64,000 nt of DNA from Cellulophaga sp. BC115SP. GTDB lineage: Bacteria; Bacteroidota; Bacteroidia; Cytophagales; Spirosomataceae. Shown piece by piece: positions 18,839-27,479 of the stretch. Each line of letters opens with the position of its first letter. Within the stretch, counting starts at the first letter, position 1. A model generated the notes under the pieces. It had not been told where the DNA came from. It was given only the letters and a program-made list of their open reading frames with translations, and did not search any database. The translations under genes were made by a program, and so were the position numbers. The stretch spans positions 1 to 64,000 of the forward strand of contig NZ_JAAALB010000020.1 of the NCBI RefSeq assembly GCF_009905545.1, read 5' to 3'.

Positions 18839-21800
18839 TTATGCGTTTTGTTGTGTTAAAATGTCTTTTTTGTCCTTAGGTTTGATCCAACCTATGTATA
18901 GCACGGGTACAGACAACAGAGCCATGAGCATACTCCATACAACCCCAAAGGCTAATACGCTTGCCAATGGTGCCCACATCGGCGAGTGCGAAACAATCAT
19001 AGGAACAACACCAATAGCAGCAGCCATTGCCGTCAGGAATATCGGACGTAAACGGCGCTTACCACTTTCGATTGCAGCAGTACGAATATCCATACCATGT
19101 TTCATAAGCTCGTTGGTATGGTCAACTAGGATAATGGCATTTCTTACCACAATACCCGACAATGAAATCAGACCAATGAAAGCAGTAAAACTAAAGTTAT
19201 TCCCTGTAACATAAAGACCTAAAATAGCTCCGAACAAACTCAAAGGAATAGTAAGCATCACAATAGCAGATTCTTTCAAATTACGGAACTGGAATAATAG
19301 GATAAAGAAAATCAATACCAAGCTTACCATCAGTACAGTCACCAATTGAGAAAATGTTTCCTTCTTATTAGCATCTTCGCCACCATATTCAATTCGATAG
19401 CCGCTTGGTAATGGTAACTTGTTGATTTCTGGCTGAATAGCTTTGACTAATTCTGCGGGCAATACGCCTTCTGCCAATTCACTTTGCACGGTCAAGGTTC
19501 TTACGCCATTGCGGTGCATGATTTTTCCCGCTTGCCATTCTGGAGTGATATCTGCGATTTGACGCAATGGAACGTTGGCACCTGTTACAGGCGATTTCAT
19601 ATAGGTATTAGCCAAGTCGTCGGTATTTCTACGACTATTTTCATCTAATCTCAAGACAATATCAACGGCGTTGTTTCCTTCATACATAGTCGAGATAGCT
19701 GCGCCACTAAAACCTGTATATACGGTTTGAGAAATACTGGTAGTGGTAAAACCTAATCGGTTAGCTTCTTCCTTGAGTTTTATACCAAAGCCATAATAGT
19801 CTTCTCCAAAATCACTTCTGACAAATTTACTTCCCGCAGTCTTTTTGATGATTGTCGATACTTGATTAGACAAATCTTTCAAATGATTAATGTCGTCACC
19901 GATAATTCGTACTTCAACAGGGGCTTTTAAAGGTGAACCTTGTTGCATCAATTTCACAAAAGTTGTTCCCTCAGGAATTGCCATTTCTACTTTATTACTC
20001 AACTCTTCTGCTAACTCTTCGGCTGTTTTGTCGGTTGTAGTATTAATCAAAATCTGCGCATAGTTCGTTGTAGGAAACTCTGGCGAGAAATTATAGTAAA
20101 ATCTCGGAGCGGCTGTTCCTGTAAAAGTGGCGTAGGAAAGTACTCGTTTATCACCTTTAATCAAAGCCTCAGCTTTAAGAATAGCCTGATTGGTTTTTTC
20201 AAGCTTTGTTCCTGTTGGCATCCACAATTCTACCACAAATTGGTTACGTTCGGCTGATGGGAAAAATAATTGTCTTACCCCTGCTTTGAATAATAAACCT
20301 GCCAAAAGAATTGGAATAACACTACTGATAATCGTGGCAATAGGATGTTTTACACACCATTCCAACAGATTATTATAGCCGATTTGCATATAGTCGAGCA
20401 AGCTTTTTCTGCTTTTCTTCTCATTTTCACCATGTTGATGTAAACCTTTTTTGATAAACATAAAACATAACATTGGCGTAAGTAACATAGCTACGATGAA
20501 CGATGACGCCAAGGCAACAGCAACGGTAATCGGTAAGGCAAAAATAAACTCACCAACCGAACCATTTAATAAAATCATCGGCATAAACGAGGCGATAATC
20601 GTAATGGTAGCAGCCAGTACTGGAATCACCAAATCACTAGCACTACGCCATGCGGCTGTCCAACGCTCTACACCTTCATCGAGTAACTCTACGTAGTTGT
20701 CGGCAATGACAATGGCATCATCTACGACCATACCAAGTACCAAAATCAACGCTGCTAATGATACCTGATGTAATTCGATGCCCAAAGCGTGCATAATGGC
20801 GAAAGTTACAGCTACAGTCATCGGAATGGCAGTAGCAGCTACGGCAGCAATCCGTAAGGGTAAAAGCAATACAACCACCACAATCACAGATAAAATCGCT
20901 AGGAAAAACTCGTGTATAAAATGCGATACGTTTTCATCTACCAAATGAGGTTGGTTGACAATAGTCGTAATTTTTACTTCCGAAGGTAATACTTGTTTTA
21001 CGGCTTCTATTTTTTTATTGACTTCATCACCAAACTGAACAATGTTATTGCCTTCGTGCATTTGGATGGATAACAAAATTGCTTTGTTTCCATTCACCGT
21101 AATGATACTTTGTGGTTCGGTATAATCACGCTTGAGATTTGCCACATCGCTTACTTTTACCGTTGAGCCACTTTGCGATGCACCCACAATTTGATTTGCC
21201 AAATCATTTTCGGTATTGTAAAAACCATTGGTGTAAAGCGGTGTTTTGCTTTGCTCAGTTTTGACAGAACCCGTTGCATTAATGCTATTTTGAGATTGTA
21301 ATACTTTCACGATTTGTTGCAAACTAACGCCATATTGTGAAAGTTTTTCAGAGCTAGATGATACAACAATCTGTTCTTTTTGCTCCCCAACACGTTTGAT
21401 TTTTGATGCCGCTGGAATCGTTCTTAAATAATCTTCCAACTTTTGAGCATACGTTTTAAGCTCGGCATAGCTGGCTTTATTGCTTTCTAAAGCAATTACC
21501 ATAGCCTCGGTATCTCCAAAATCTGAGTTGACGATTGGACCTCTTACGCCCTCTGGTAAATCCAATTGCTTGGATACGAGTAGTTGATGGCGAAGTTTGC
21601 TCCAAAATACATCAGGCAATTTTACTTTTTCGGTTAACTCCACATTGACTACTACGATACCATCTTTGGTTGTAGAATAGGTTTTTGCTTTGTTAACTTC
21701 CTCATATTGAAACAAATACTGTTCAAGCTTTTTAGTTACTTGGTCTTCTACCTGTGCTGAGTTTGCCCCAGGAAAGTAAGCAATAACCAAGCCTTGACGA

Positions 21801-21925
21801 ATCGTAATTTTTGGGTCTTCACGACGAGGCATATTCATCAAAGAATTGACCCCAATCGCAAATAGCAGTAACAATACCGATAAGGTTACGTGCTTATATT
21901 TGAGTGATGCTTGTATAATATTCAT
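18839..21925 (-). CDS. RND-family efflux pump, inner-membrane transporter
   Basis: This 1028-residue RND pump has the N-terminal helix, two periplasmic porter regions and the proton-relay helix LGMVVDDAIVIADNYVELL near residue 395. It lacks the helix 4 pattern of heavy-metal RND pumps, so an organic substrate is more likely than Cu/Zn. The N-terminus (MNIIQASLKYKHVTLSVLLL) and the conserved MPRREDP are typical of the CzcA-distant, AcrB-related RND permeases common in Bacteroidota. It starts 7 nt after the fusion protein stop, so translation is probably coupled. Expression may be controlled by the Crp/Fnr-type gene upstream. Confidence 0.92.
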   Translation of the reverse strand: MNIIQASLKYKHVTLSVLLLLFAIGVNSLMNMPRREDPKITIRQGLVIAYFPGANSAQVEDQVTKKLEQYLFQYEEVNKAKTYSTTKDGIVVVNVELTEKVKLPDVFWSKLRHQLLVSKQLDLPEGVRGPIVNSDFGDTEAMVIALESNKASYAELKTYAQKLEDYLRTIPAASKIKRVGEQKEQIVVSSSSEKLSQYGVSLQQIVKVLQSQNSINATGSVKTEQSKTPLYTNGFYNTENDLANQIVGASQSGSTVKVSDVANLKRDYTEPQSIITVNGNKAILLSIQMHEGNNIVQFGDEVNKKIEAVKQVLPSEVKITTIVNQPHLVDENVSHFIHEFFLAILSVIVVVVLLLPLRIAAVAATAIPMTVAVTFAIMHALGIELHQVSLAALILVLGMVVDDAIVIADNYVELLDEGVERWTAAWRSASDLVIPVLAATITIIASFMPMILLNGSVGEFIFALPITVAVALASSFIVAMLLTPMLCFMFIKKGLHQHGENEKKSRKSLLDYMQIGYNNLLEWCVKHPIATIISSVIPILLAGLLFKAGVRQLFFPSAERNQFVVELWMPTGTKLEKTNQAILKAEALIKGDKRVLSYATFTGTAAPRFYYNFSPEFPTTNYAQILINTTTDKTAEELAEELSNKVEMAIPEGTTFVKLMQQGSPLKAPVEVRIIGDDINHLKDLSNQVSTIIKKTAGSKFVRSDFGEDYYGFGIKLKEEANRLGFTTTSISQTVYTGFSGAAISTMYEGNNAVDIVLRLDENSRRNTDDLANTYMKSPVTGANVPLRQIADITPEWQAGKIMHRNGVRTLTVQSELAEGVLPAELVKAIQPEINKLPLPSGYRIEYGGEDANKKETFSQLVTVLMVSLVLIFFILLFQFRNLKESAIVMLTIPLSLFGAILGLYVTGNNFSFTAFIGLISLSGIVVRNAIILVDHTNELMKHGMDIRTAAIESGKRRLRPIFLTAMAAAIGVVPMIVSHSPMWAPLASVLAFGVVWSMLMALLSVPVLYIGWIKPKDKKDILTQQNA

Positions 21926-21932
21926 GACGCAA

Positions 21933-22967
21933 CTATTTAATTGTAATTAGAGAACCATCCGAAAGTTTGTTTTGACCTGCTGATACCACAACCTCGCCAA
22001 CATTCAGTCCCGAAACTACCTCTACTTGATTATCTGCCACTTTTCCGATACTAATTTTGCGTTTGAATGCTTTGTTTTGGGCTTGGTCAACCACATATAC
22101 AAACTCTTGATTATCCAAATCATGATTGATGATTTCTAAAGGCAATAAAATTCTTTGTGCTGCTACGTTAGTTTTGATACGCGCCTCGGCAATCATTCCA
22201 GGACGAATCAAAAGACCCGGGTTATCTACTTCTATTTTGATGGTAAACGCTCTTGAAGTAGCATCAGCGGCTGAACCTACTTCGGTTACTCTTCCTTTAA
22301 AAGTTTTATCAAGTGCCGAAATAGTCACCTCTGCCATTTGCCCCAATTTGATTAAATGAAGTTCACCTTCGGGTATATACGCAAGGACTTTTACTTTACG
22401 AATATCTGATATTACGAGAAGAGGATTTCCAGTACCAATGATTTCGCCAACTTCCCCTAATTTCTTAATCAATACTCCGCTAATGGGCGAATACAATTTG
22501 GTATCGGTAAGATTTTTTTGTTGTAGTTGTTGCTGTAATTTGGCTTGTTGTAGTGTGAAATTTACTTTAGAGAAATCACTTTCAGAAATACTATTACGAT
22601 CACGCATCAACTTAATGCGATTGTACTCATCCGATACCTGATTTACTTGAACATCTGATAAGTCCTTTGCTATCTTATAATTAGTAGGTTCGATGGTGGC
22701 TACTAATTGACCTTTTCCAATATTTTGTCCTTCACGACTAGAGATAAAATTGATACGTCCTGCTACTAAAAAGCCCAAACGAACCGTGGTGCTACCATCA
22801 ACGTTCCCACTTACCGACACCTCTTTGTTGGCTTGCGATGATTCAACTTTTGTAACATTTACAGCAATAGCCTGAGCTTTATTTTCTGTAGTTTTTGTTT
22901 CATTGTGTTTGCAACTTGCCAATAACAAAGTTGTAAGCACACCTAGATAAATATTAGCGTACTTCAT
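21933..22967 (-). CDS. Membrane-fusion lipoprotein of the second RND system
   Basis: This 344-residue periplasmic adaptor has a lipoprotein signal (GVLTTLLLASC at residues 9-19), barrel-sandwich halves (VRLGFLVAGRINFISSREGQ and YSPISGVLIKKLGEVG), a short helical hairpin and a beta-barrel domain. It links the RND pump to the TolC channel encoded downstream. It lies 12 nt after the small reductase-like gene and 7 nt before the pump, so all four genes look co-transcribed. Confidence 0.91.
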   Translation of the reverse strand: MKYANIYLGVLTTLLLASCKHNETKTTENKAQAIAVNVTKVESSQANKEVSVSGNVDGSTTVRLGFLVAGRINFISSREGQNIGKGQLVATIEPTNYKIAKDLSDVQVNQVSDEYNRIKLMRDRNSISESDFSKVNFTLQQAKLQQQLQQKNLTDTKLYSPISGVLIKKLGEVGEIIGTGNPLLVISDIRKVKVLAYIPEGELHLIKLGQMAEVTISALDKTFKGRVTEVGSAADATSRAFTIKIEVDNPGLLIRPGMIAEARIKTNVAAQRILLPLEIINHDLDNQEFVYVVDQAQNKAFKRKISIGKVADNQVEVVSGLNVGEVVVSAGQNKLSDGSLITIK

Positions 22968-22979
22968 GGTTTGGGGATT

Positions 22980-23381
22980 TTAAATGAATAAAGATTTTTG
23001 TATGTTAATTTGTTGAATATCTAAAAAATGCAAAAGTGCTGTTGCCTTTTCACAAAACTCCTCATTGCCACATACCAGAAATTCCATTTGATTCATGGTA
23101 TTAGCATTGATAATCGATTCTAATTCAGGATGTTCTTGAAAAAAGTTGTCAGAAACTTCCGAAGAAATCAAATAGGCAAATAGTACTGTTGGATAATGTC
23201 TTACTAAAATGTCAAGTTCTCGGCGAAAGCTAAAAACTTGAGCAGGAGAATAATACACCACCGATACATGGTGCATACCCTTGGCGGTAAGTTTTGCTTT
23301 TATCTGAGGAAAAATGGTCGACATTCCCGACTCGTCGGTGATGTAAACCCAATGGATACTATTTTCAATATCTGCCTCCAT
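22980..23381 (-). CDS. Small protein resembling the NAD-binding domain of ferredoxin reductases
   Basis: This 133-residue cytoplasmic protein has no signal peptide. The C-terminus (FLVCGNEEFCEKATALL, then FLDIQQINIQKSLF) follows the pattern CG...F...v..L...gi....I...F that closes NAD(P)-binding domains of flavodoxin/ferredoxin reductase-like flavoenzymes. The N-terminus (IHWVYITDESGMSTIFPQI, VSVVYYS) resembles the start of the same domain, but the usual GGIGITP glycine motif is replaced by DESGMST. The FAD-binding domain is absent, so it is either a domain relic with a new role or a partner protein. As first gene of the efflux operon it could sense a redox ligand. This is a remote-pattern call. 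Confidence 0.5.
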   Translation of the reverse strand: MEADIENSIHWVYITDESGMSTIFPQIKAKLTAKGMHHVSVVYYSPAQVFSFRRELDILVRHYPTVLFAYLISSEVSDNFFQEHPELESIINANTMNQMEFLVCGNEEFCEKATALLHFLDIQQINIQKSLFI

Positions 23382-23519
23382 CGTTTTGTTGTTTAAATTT
23401 GATGAGACAAAGTTGGGGATAAGAAAAATGGGAATTTTTAATCTATATTAAAAAATGAGGCCTTGTCAGAAAAAAATGAAAAGGTCAGTTTGTAGCTTTT
23501 TAAATTCAGGAAGAAACTG

Positions 23520-24083
23520 TTATTTCGTTTTTGACCGAATGACACTCAAGGTTTGTTGGGTAATACCAAGATAAGAGGCAATATGCCCCAGTGGCGCACG
23601 CATCAGAATAGAAGGGTGGTCATTGAGTAGCGTAGAATATCTTTCTTGAGCAGTATGAAACTGCAATGAATACAGTCTATCCGAAAACAACTTTACCATC
23701 TGGATAGAAGTCAAAAATACATAATCTTTCAGTGGTGGAATTTCTTCGGATAGGGCAAGAAAATCTCTATACTGAATAGTTCTGAGTGTTACATCCTCCA
23801 AAGCCTCTGTCCCATAAGGAGTAGGTTGATTAAAAAACACACTATCGATATTCATAGAGACAAAGCCTTCTTCGAAGAAAAAGTGTGTAATATCTTTATC
23901 GTTGTGGGTGTAATAAGTGCGTAACAGGCCTTTTTCCACAAATGTTGCCTTTTGGGAATTGGCGCCTGGGAGCATCAGGATAGTATTTTTAGCATGGCGC
24001 TCGGTTTTGAAGGCTTTATTAATCCGTTCTTTCTCGGCTTCTGTTAAAGAAATTTTGCTACTAATATGTTGTATAAAATCCAT
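23520..24083 (-). CDS. Crp/Fnr-family transcriptional regulator
   Basis: This 187-residue regulator has a cyclic-nucleotide-binding-like beta-roll (about residues 25-110; FVEKGLLRTYYTHNDKDITHFFF) and a C-terminal helix-turn-helix (APLGHIASYLGITQQTLSVIRSK). This is the short Bacteroidota Crp subgroup, which lacks the canonical cAMP-contacting motif. It ends 138 nt upstream of the second efflux operon on the same strand and probably controls it, though it could be co-transcribed with it. The effector is unknown. Confidence 0.88.
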   Translation of the reverse strand: MDFIQHISSKISLTEAEKERINKAFKTERHAKNTILMLPGANSQKATFVEKGLLRTYYTHNDKDITHFFFEEGFVSMNIDSVFFNQPTPYGTEALEDVTLRTIQYRDFLALSEEIPPLKDYVFLTSIQMVKLFSDRLYSLQFHTAQERYSTLLNDHPSILMRAPLGHIASYLGITQQTLSVIRSKTK

Positions 24084-24195
24084 AGGAGAAATGATAAGTT
24101 TTGGCGGCGCACAGGCCTATGGCATTGATTGAGATCTTAAAGCATTTTTAAACTTTGTAATTCATTACAATGATAAGGTTTGTATTTATTTTAAT

Positions 24196-24340
24196 GAAAT
24201 CCTACTGTTTGAGCCGAAGGCGAGGTGGGTCGCCACTCCGATTAGGATTTCTTGACTTTCTTTTGCGGCCGTCGCTCGGTTACTTTTCTTGCGTTAGACG
24301 GGCACGCCTAGTGAAGAAAAGTAAGGAGTGTCGATAGGAA
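24196..24340. repeat. Structured, GC-rich non-coding element with nested inverted repeats
   Basis: The 465-bp gap 24084-24548 holds no gene. Within it, GAAATCCTA (24196) pairs with TAGGATTTC (24243-24251), enclosing GGCGA/TCGCC (24219-24234). A second hairpin pairs TTACTTTTCTT (24280-24290) with AAGAAAAGTAA (24314-24324). The patch is visibly more GC-rich than its surroundings. It looks like a dispersed repeat element (REP-like), but only one copy is in this window. Downstream of it, 24341-24548 is plain AT-rich sequence before the YHS gene. Confidence 0.5.
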
Positions 24341-24548
24341 ATTTTGTTTTTTGAACAAATGCAAAATAAAATTTCAAAACATCTTCTAAAGATGAACAAA
24401 GCAACAAAATTCAAGAGCAAATTCCAATAAGGAATCCAAGCTTCTATCAAAAGCAATTTTTCCAGAAAATAGATTTATGTCAGTTAGCCGACTTTTAGTC
24501 AAGTAGATATATATGAAGTTTGTGATATAAATTTTAAATCACAAAAAG

Positions 24549-25004
24549 ATGAAGACCAAATTATTTGTATTGTTTTTATTTTTAGTATCCACTAGCACTC
24601 AGCTTTTGGCGCAAGAAACCGACGTTTTCCAGAAAGATGGAATCGCCATTCGTGGATATGACCCAGTAGCTTATTTCAAGCAAAGTAAGCCAGTAAAAGG
24701 ACAAGAAACAATTTCCTATGACTGGAATGGTGTAAAATGGTTGTTTAGCTCTGATGAAAACAAGGAAGATTTTAGGGCAAATCCTGAAAAATTTGCCCCA
24801 CAGTTTGGAGGATATTGTGCTTATGGATTAAGCGAAAATCACAAATCGCCCACCGAACCCGATGCCTTTACGATTGTAGATGATAAATTGTATCTAAACT
24901 ATAGTCTGAAAGTGAAGGAGTTATGGAAAAAAGATATTCCTGGAAGAATCAAAAAAGCCAATGAACATTGGCCTGTACTTAAGTCAAAAGAGGCTAAACA
25001 ATAG
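24549..25004 (+). CDS. Secreted YHS-domain protein
   Basis: This 151-residue protein has a signal peptide (to LLAQE, about residue 22) and one YHS domain (about 30-110): GIAIRGYDPVAYFKQ, the aromatic YDWNGVKWLFSS and the CAYG motif (FGGYCAYGLSENH). YHS domains bind metals and often accompany copper or other metal-handling proteins. Proteins of this exact type are frequent singletons in Bacteroidota and proteobacteria and have no settled function. The gene is monocistronic, with a terminator 47 nt downstream. It is divergent from the Crp regulator 465 nt away. Confidence 0.88.
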   Translation: MKTKLFVLFLFLVSTSTQLLAQETDVFQKDGIAIRGYDPVAYFKQSKPVKGQETISYDWNGVKWLFSSDENKEDFRANPEKFAPQFGGYCAYGLSENHKSPTEPDAFTIVDDKLYLNYSLKVKELWKKDIPGRIKKANEHWPVLKSKEAKQ

Positions 25005-25051
25005 CAGGTTTCTCTATTTTGAAAAAACAAAATTTCTTTAAAATCATTAAG

Positions 25052-25081
25052 GCGGAGAGGTAGACACTTCTCCGCTTTTTT
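25052..25081 (+). terminator. Rho-independent terminator of the YHS gene
   Basis: GCGGAGA (25052-25058) and TCTCCGC (25069-25075) form a GC-rich stem over a 10-nt loop, directly followed by six T residues. It lies 47 nt after the YHS stop on the plus strand. Confidence 0.85.
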
Positions 25082-25261
25082 GTTGCTGAGCGATGATAGT
25101 CGAAAAAGCTGAATGCCTTCTATTTATCCTCTTCAATTGTAATGCTAATACAGTATTTTTAAAGAATATTATCCTTTAACAAGTAGCTGAATTTTTTAGT
25201 TATATTGTTATTCTTAGATATTTTTGATTATTTCGTACAGCTTTCTAATATAACCTCAATC

Positions 25262-25849
25262 ATGCGTATCAAGGAAATACCCTCTCTTCAGGAACAATCA
25301 CTCTGGAATAATTTCAGAGCTGGAGATGAAATTGCCTTCACGCAGTTGTCGACAAGGTACTATAAAATGTTTCGCCATTATGGTGAAAAGTTCACCACTA
25401 ATAGCCAAATCATCGAAGATGCTATTCAGGATTTATTAGTCAATTTGTGGGTAAAAAGAACCTCCTTAACAGAGGTTGATTCGGTAAAGTTTTATTTATT
25501 GAAATCTTTCAGGAATCAATTATTTAAAACCTTAAGAGCTTTTAGTGCTGTTCCTTTTGAAGATGATTTTCAGGAGAACTTCTCGGAGGCATCTTCGGAG
25601 ATGTTTTTTATCGAAAATGAATCTCAGCAAGAGCAACAATCCAAAATTTCGTATTTTCTCAAGCAACTCCCTGATCGTCAGAGAGAAATCCTTTATTTAC
25701 GCTTCTATCAAGATTTGAGAGTAGAAGAAATTGCGCAATTATTACAAATCAAGCCACAATCCGTTTCGAATATCATCCAACGCGCACTTTTGAATCTTCG
25801 CCAACACTGGGAATTATTGGTTCCTTTTATTTTACTTTGGTTACTCTAA
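25262..25849 (+). CDS. ECF RNA polymerase sigma factor (SusCD-associated)
   Basis: This 195-residue sigma-70 family ECF factor has region 2 (about 15-85; GDEIAFTQLSTRYYKMFRHY, DAIQDLLVNLWVKR) and region 4 (about 135-185; LPDRQREILYLRFYQDLRVEEIAQLL, then PQSVSNIIQRALLNLR). The hydrophobic C-terminal tail (LLVPFILLWLL) is common in Bacteroidota PUL sigma factors. The start is the ATG at 25262 (MRIKEIPSLQ); the longer frame adds 19 unrelated residues. It should be held by the FecR-like protein encoded 267 nt downstream and activate the SusC/SusD genes when the receptor binds its ligand. Confidence 0.9.
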   Translation: MRIKEIPSLQEQSLWNNFRAGDEIAFTQLSTRYYKMFRHYGEKFTTNSQIIEDAIQDLLVNLWVKRTSLTEVDSVKFYLLKSFRNQLFKTLRAFSAVPFEDDFQENFSEASSEMFFIENESQQEQQSKISYFLKQLPDRQREILYLRFYQDLRVEEIAQLLQIKPQSVSNIIQRALLNLRQHWELLVPFILLWLL

Positions 25850-26116
25850 AAATCGGTTCTGCCAATAGGCATTGATATTCAAGGTGTCACCCCTTTTCTT
25901 TATTCCTCAATCTTAGGTGAATACTTCTTCTTTTCAATTTTTTATACAAAAAATGATAATTTTAATCTCCTCAAAATCAGTGTTTTATTATTTTTCCTAA
26001 AAAAATTTGTGTTTTAGTGAGTATCCAACTAGTGTTTTTGGGATGTAGTATATATAATGTCAAATTGACACAATTTAGCTCTTTAGTTTTACAGATATGC
26101 TAAAGAATTCAGCAAT

Positions 26117-27256
26117 ATGAACACGAAAAAAACATTTGAGGCGCTCTTAGAAGACGCTACCATTCGCAACTGGGTGTACGAAAACCGTAACCAGCCCACG
26201 TATGTATGGGAAGAATGGGCTCGTACTCAAGGAATCGAAGGAGTGTATCTTCAACAGTTGCGTGTATTTTTATCAGAATTAGAAGGCGAACCAGTGGTGT
26301 TGGACGATAACTACATTCAGTCTCGTGTGCAAACTGCCCTAGAAAAAGCAAAGTCAATTGAAACCAATGAGTTGTATCAGGTAGATCAGTATGTAGGGCA
26401 ACCCTCAAAAAGCCTATTAAAGATTGTTTCAGAATATTGGGTTGCGGCGGCTTCACTGTTGATTTTTGTAGGGTTAGGGTATTTGATTTATACCGCCAAA
26501 CAAAACCAACCTACTCCGATAATCAGTTTTGACCAAAAATTAGATCTTTCGCATCAGGAAGAATCTTTTGTAGAAACTACCAATCCTAACAAACGCAACA
26601 AAATGGTGGTTTTGCCCGATGGTAGTACCGTTATTTTGCAAAAAGGAAGTAAGCTCAAATATTTTGATTCGTATAACGCTCACAACCGAGAAGTGTATTT
26701 GAGTGGTGAGGCCTTCTTTGAAGTAGTCAAAAATCCGAAAAAACCATTTTTAGTATTTACCAAAGATATTGTAACCAAAGTTCTAGGTACAAGCTTTACG
26801 GTAAAAGCTTTTGACAATGACAAGGAAGTGAAGGTTATGGTAAAAACAGGAAAGGTAAATGTAATTCAGCAAAAAAGCCTGAATATTAAAGATATAACAG
26901 ACAAAGCAGATCTTGGAGGAATATCGCTAACTGCCAATCAACAAGCAACTTATCAACGAGAGGAGCATAAACTGATTAAAGCAGAGCTGGTAAAACCTCA
27001 GTTTTTAGCATTGAGTAACAATACCCAATCTTTTATCTTTAAATCTACTCCGATTTCCGAGGTTTTTGTACAATTGAGCCAAGCCTACGGCATAGAAATA
27101 GTATTCGATGAAAAAGTCATGAGCAAATGCACTTTTACGGCTACTCTTGGAACAGAGCCACTGGATGAAAAAATGAAATGGATATGTGCTGCAATAGATG
27201 CTGACTATCAGGTATCTGGAGGGAGAATTTTTGTAGAGGGCAGGCCTTGTCAATAG
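26117..27256 (+). CDS. FecR-family anti-sigma factor
   Basis: This 379-residue single-pass inner-membrane protein has a cytoplasmic N-terminal part (1-107), one membrane helix (about 108-126; VAAASLLIFVGLGYLIYTA), a periplasmic FecR domain (about 160-265, with LPDGSTVILQKGSKLKYF and FLVFTKDIVTKVLGTSF), and a C-terminal secretin/STN-like region that contacts the SusC signalling domain. It relays the signal from the outer-membrane receptor to the sigma factor encoded upstream. The 267 bp between them shows no other gene. Confidence 0.9.
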   Translation: MNTKKTFEALLEDATIRNWVYENRNQPTYVWEEWARTQGIEGVYLQQLRVFLSELEGEPVVLDDNYIQSRVQTALEKAKSIETNELYQVDQYVGQPSKSLLKIVSEYWVAAASLLIFVGLGYLIYTAKQNQPTPIISFDQKLDLSHQEESFVETTNPNKRNKMVVLPDGSTVILQKGSKLKYFDSYNAHNREVYLSGEAFFEVVKNPKKPFLVFTKDIVTKVLGTSFTVKAFDNDKEVKVMVKTGKVNVIQQKSLNIKDITDKADLGGISLTANQQATYQREEHKLIKAELVKPQFLALSNNTQSFIFKSTPISEVFVQLSQAYGIEIVFDEKVMSKCTFTATLGTEPLDEKMKWICAAIDADYQVSGGRIFVEGRPCQ

Positions 27257-27385
27257 TTTACAAACCTATGATGTATGAAAGAAAATTAACTAAAACTTAA
27301 TAACTATGTAACTAAAAACCCTATCGTCACAACGACAGATTACAAAAAAGATGAATGATGCGCCAACATCACCCATCTTCAACCA

Positions 27386-27438
27386 AATCCCTTTTTGATG
27401 CTGCTACGCTAGGTCCTAAAAATTAGGACTCAGGGATT
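27386..27438 (+). promoter_or_regulatory. Nested hairpin in the FecR-SusC intergenic leader
   Basis: Outer arms AATCCCT (27386-27392) and AGGGATT (27432-27438) enclose inner arms GTCCTAA (27413-27419) and TTAGGAC (27423-27429). A GTTTTTG run follows. It lies in the 223-nt gap before SusC. It could terminate the sigma/FecR transcript or serve as a leader structure of the receptor mRNA. Confidence 0.4.
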
Positions 27439-27479
27439 GTTTTTGTCAATTTTTCACAACTAACAAATTATCCAAAAGT

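Noticed and set aside
18839-21925. Heavy-metal (CusA/CzcA) RND pump
   Set aside because: The proton-relay helix has the HAE-type VVDDAIV pair and no CusB-type metal-binding methionine cluster is seen in the fusion protein.
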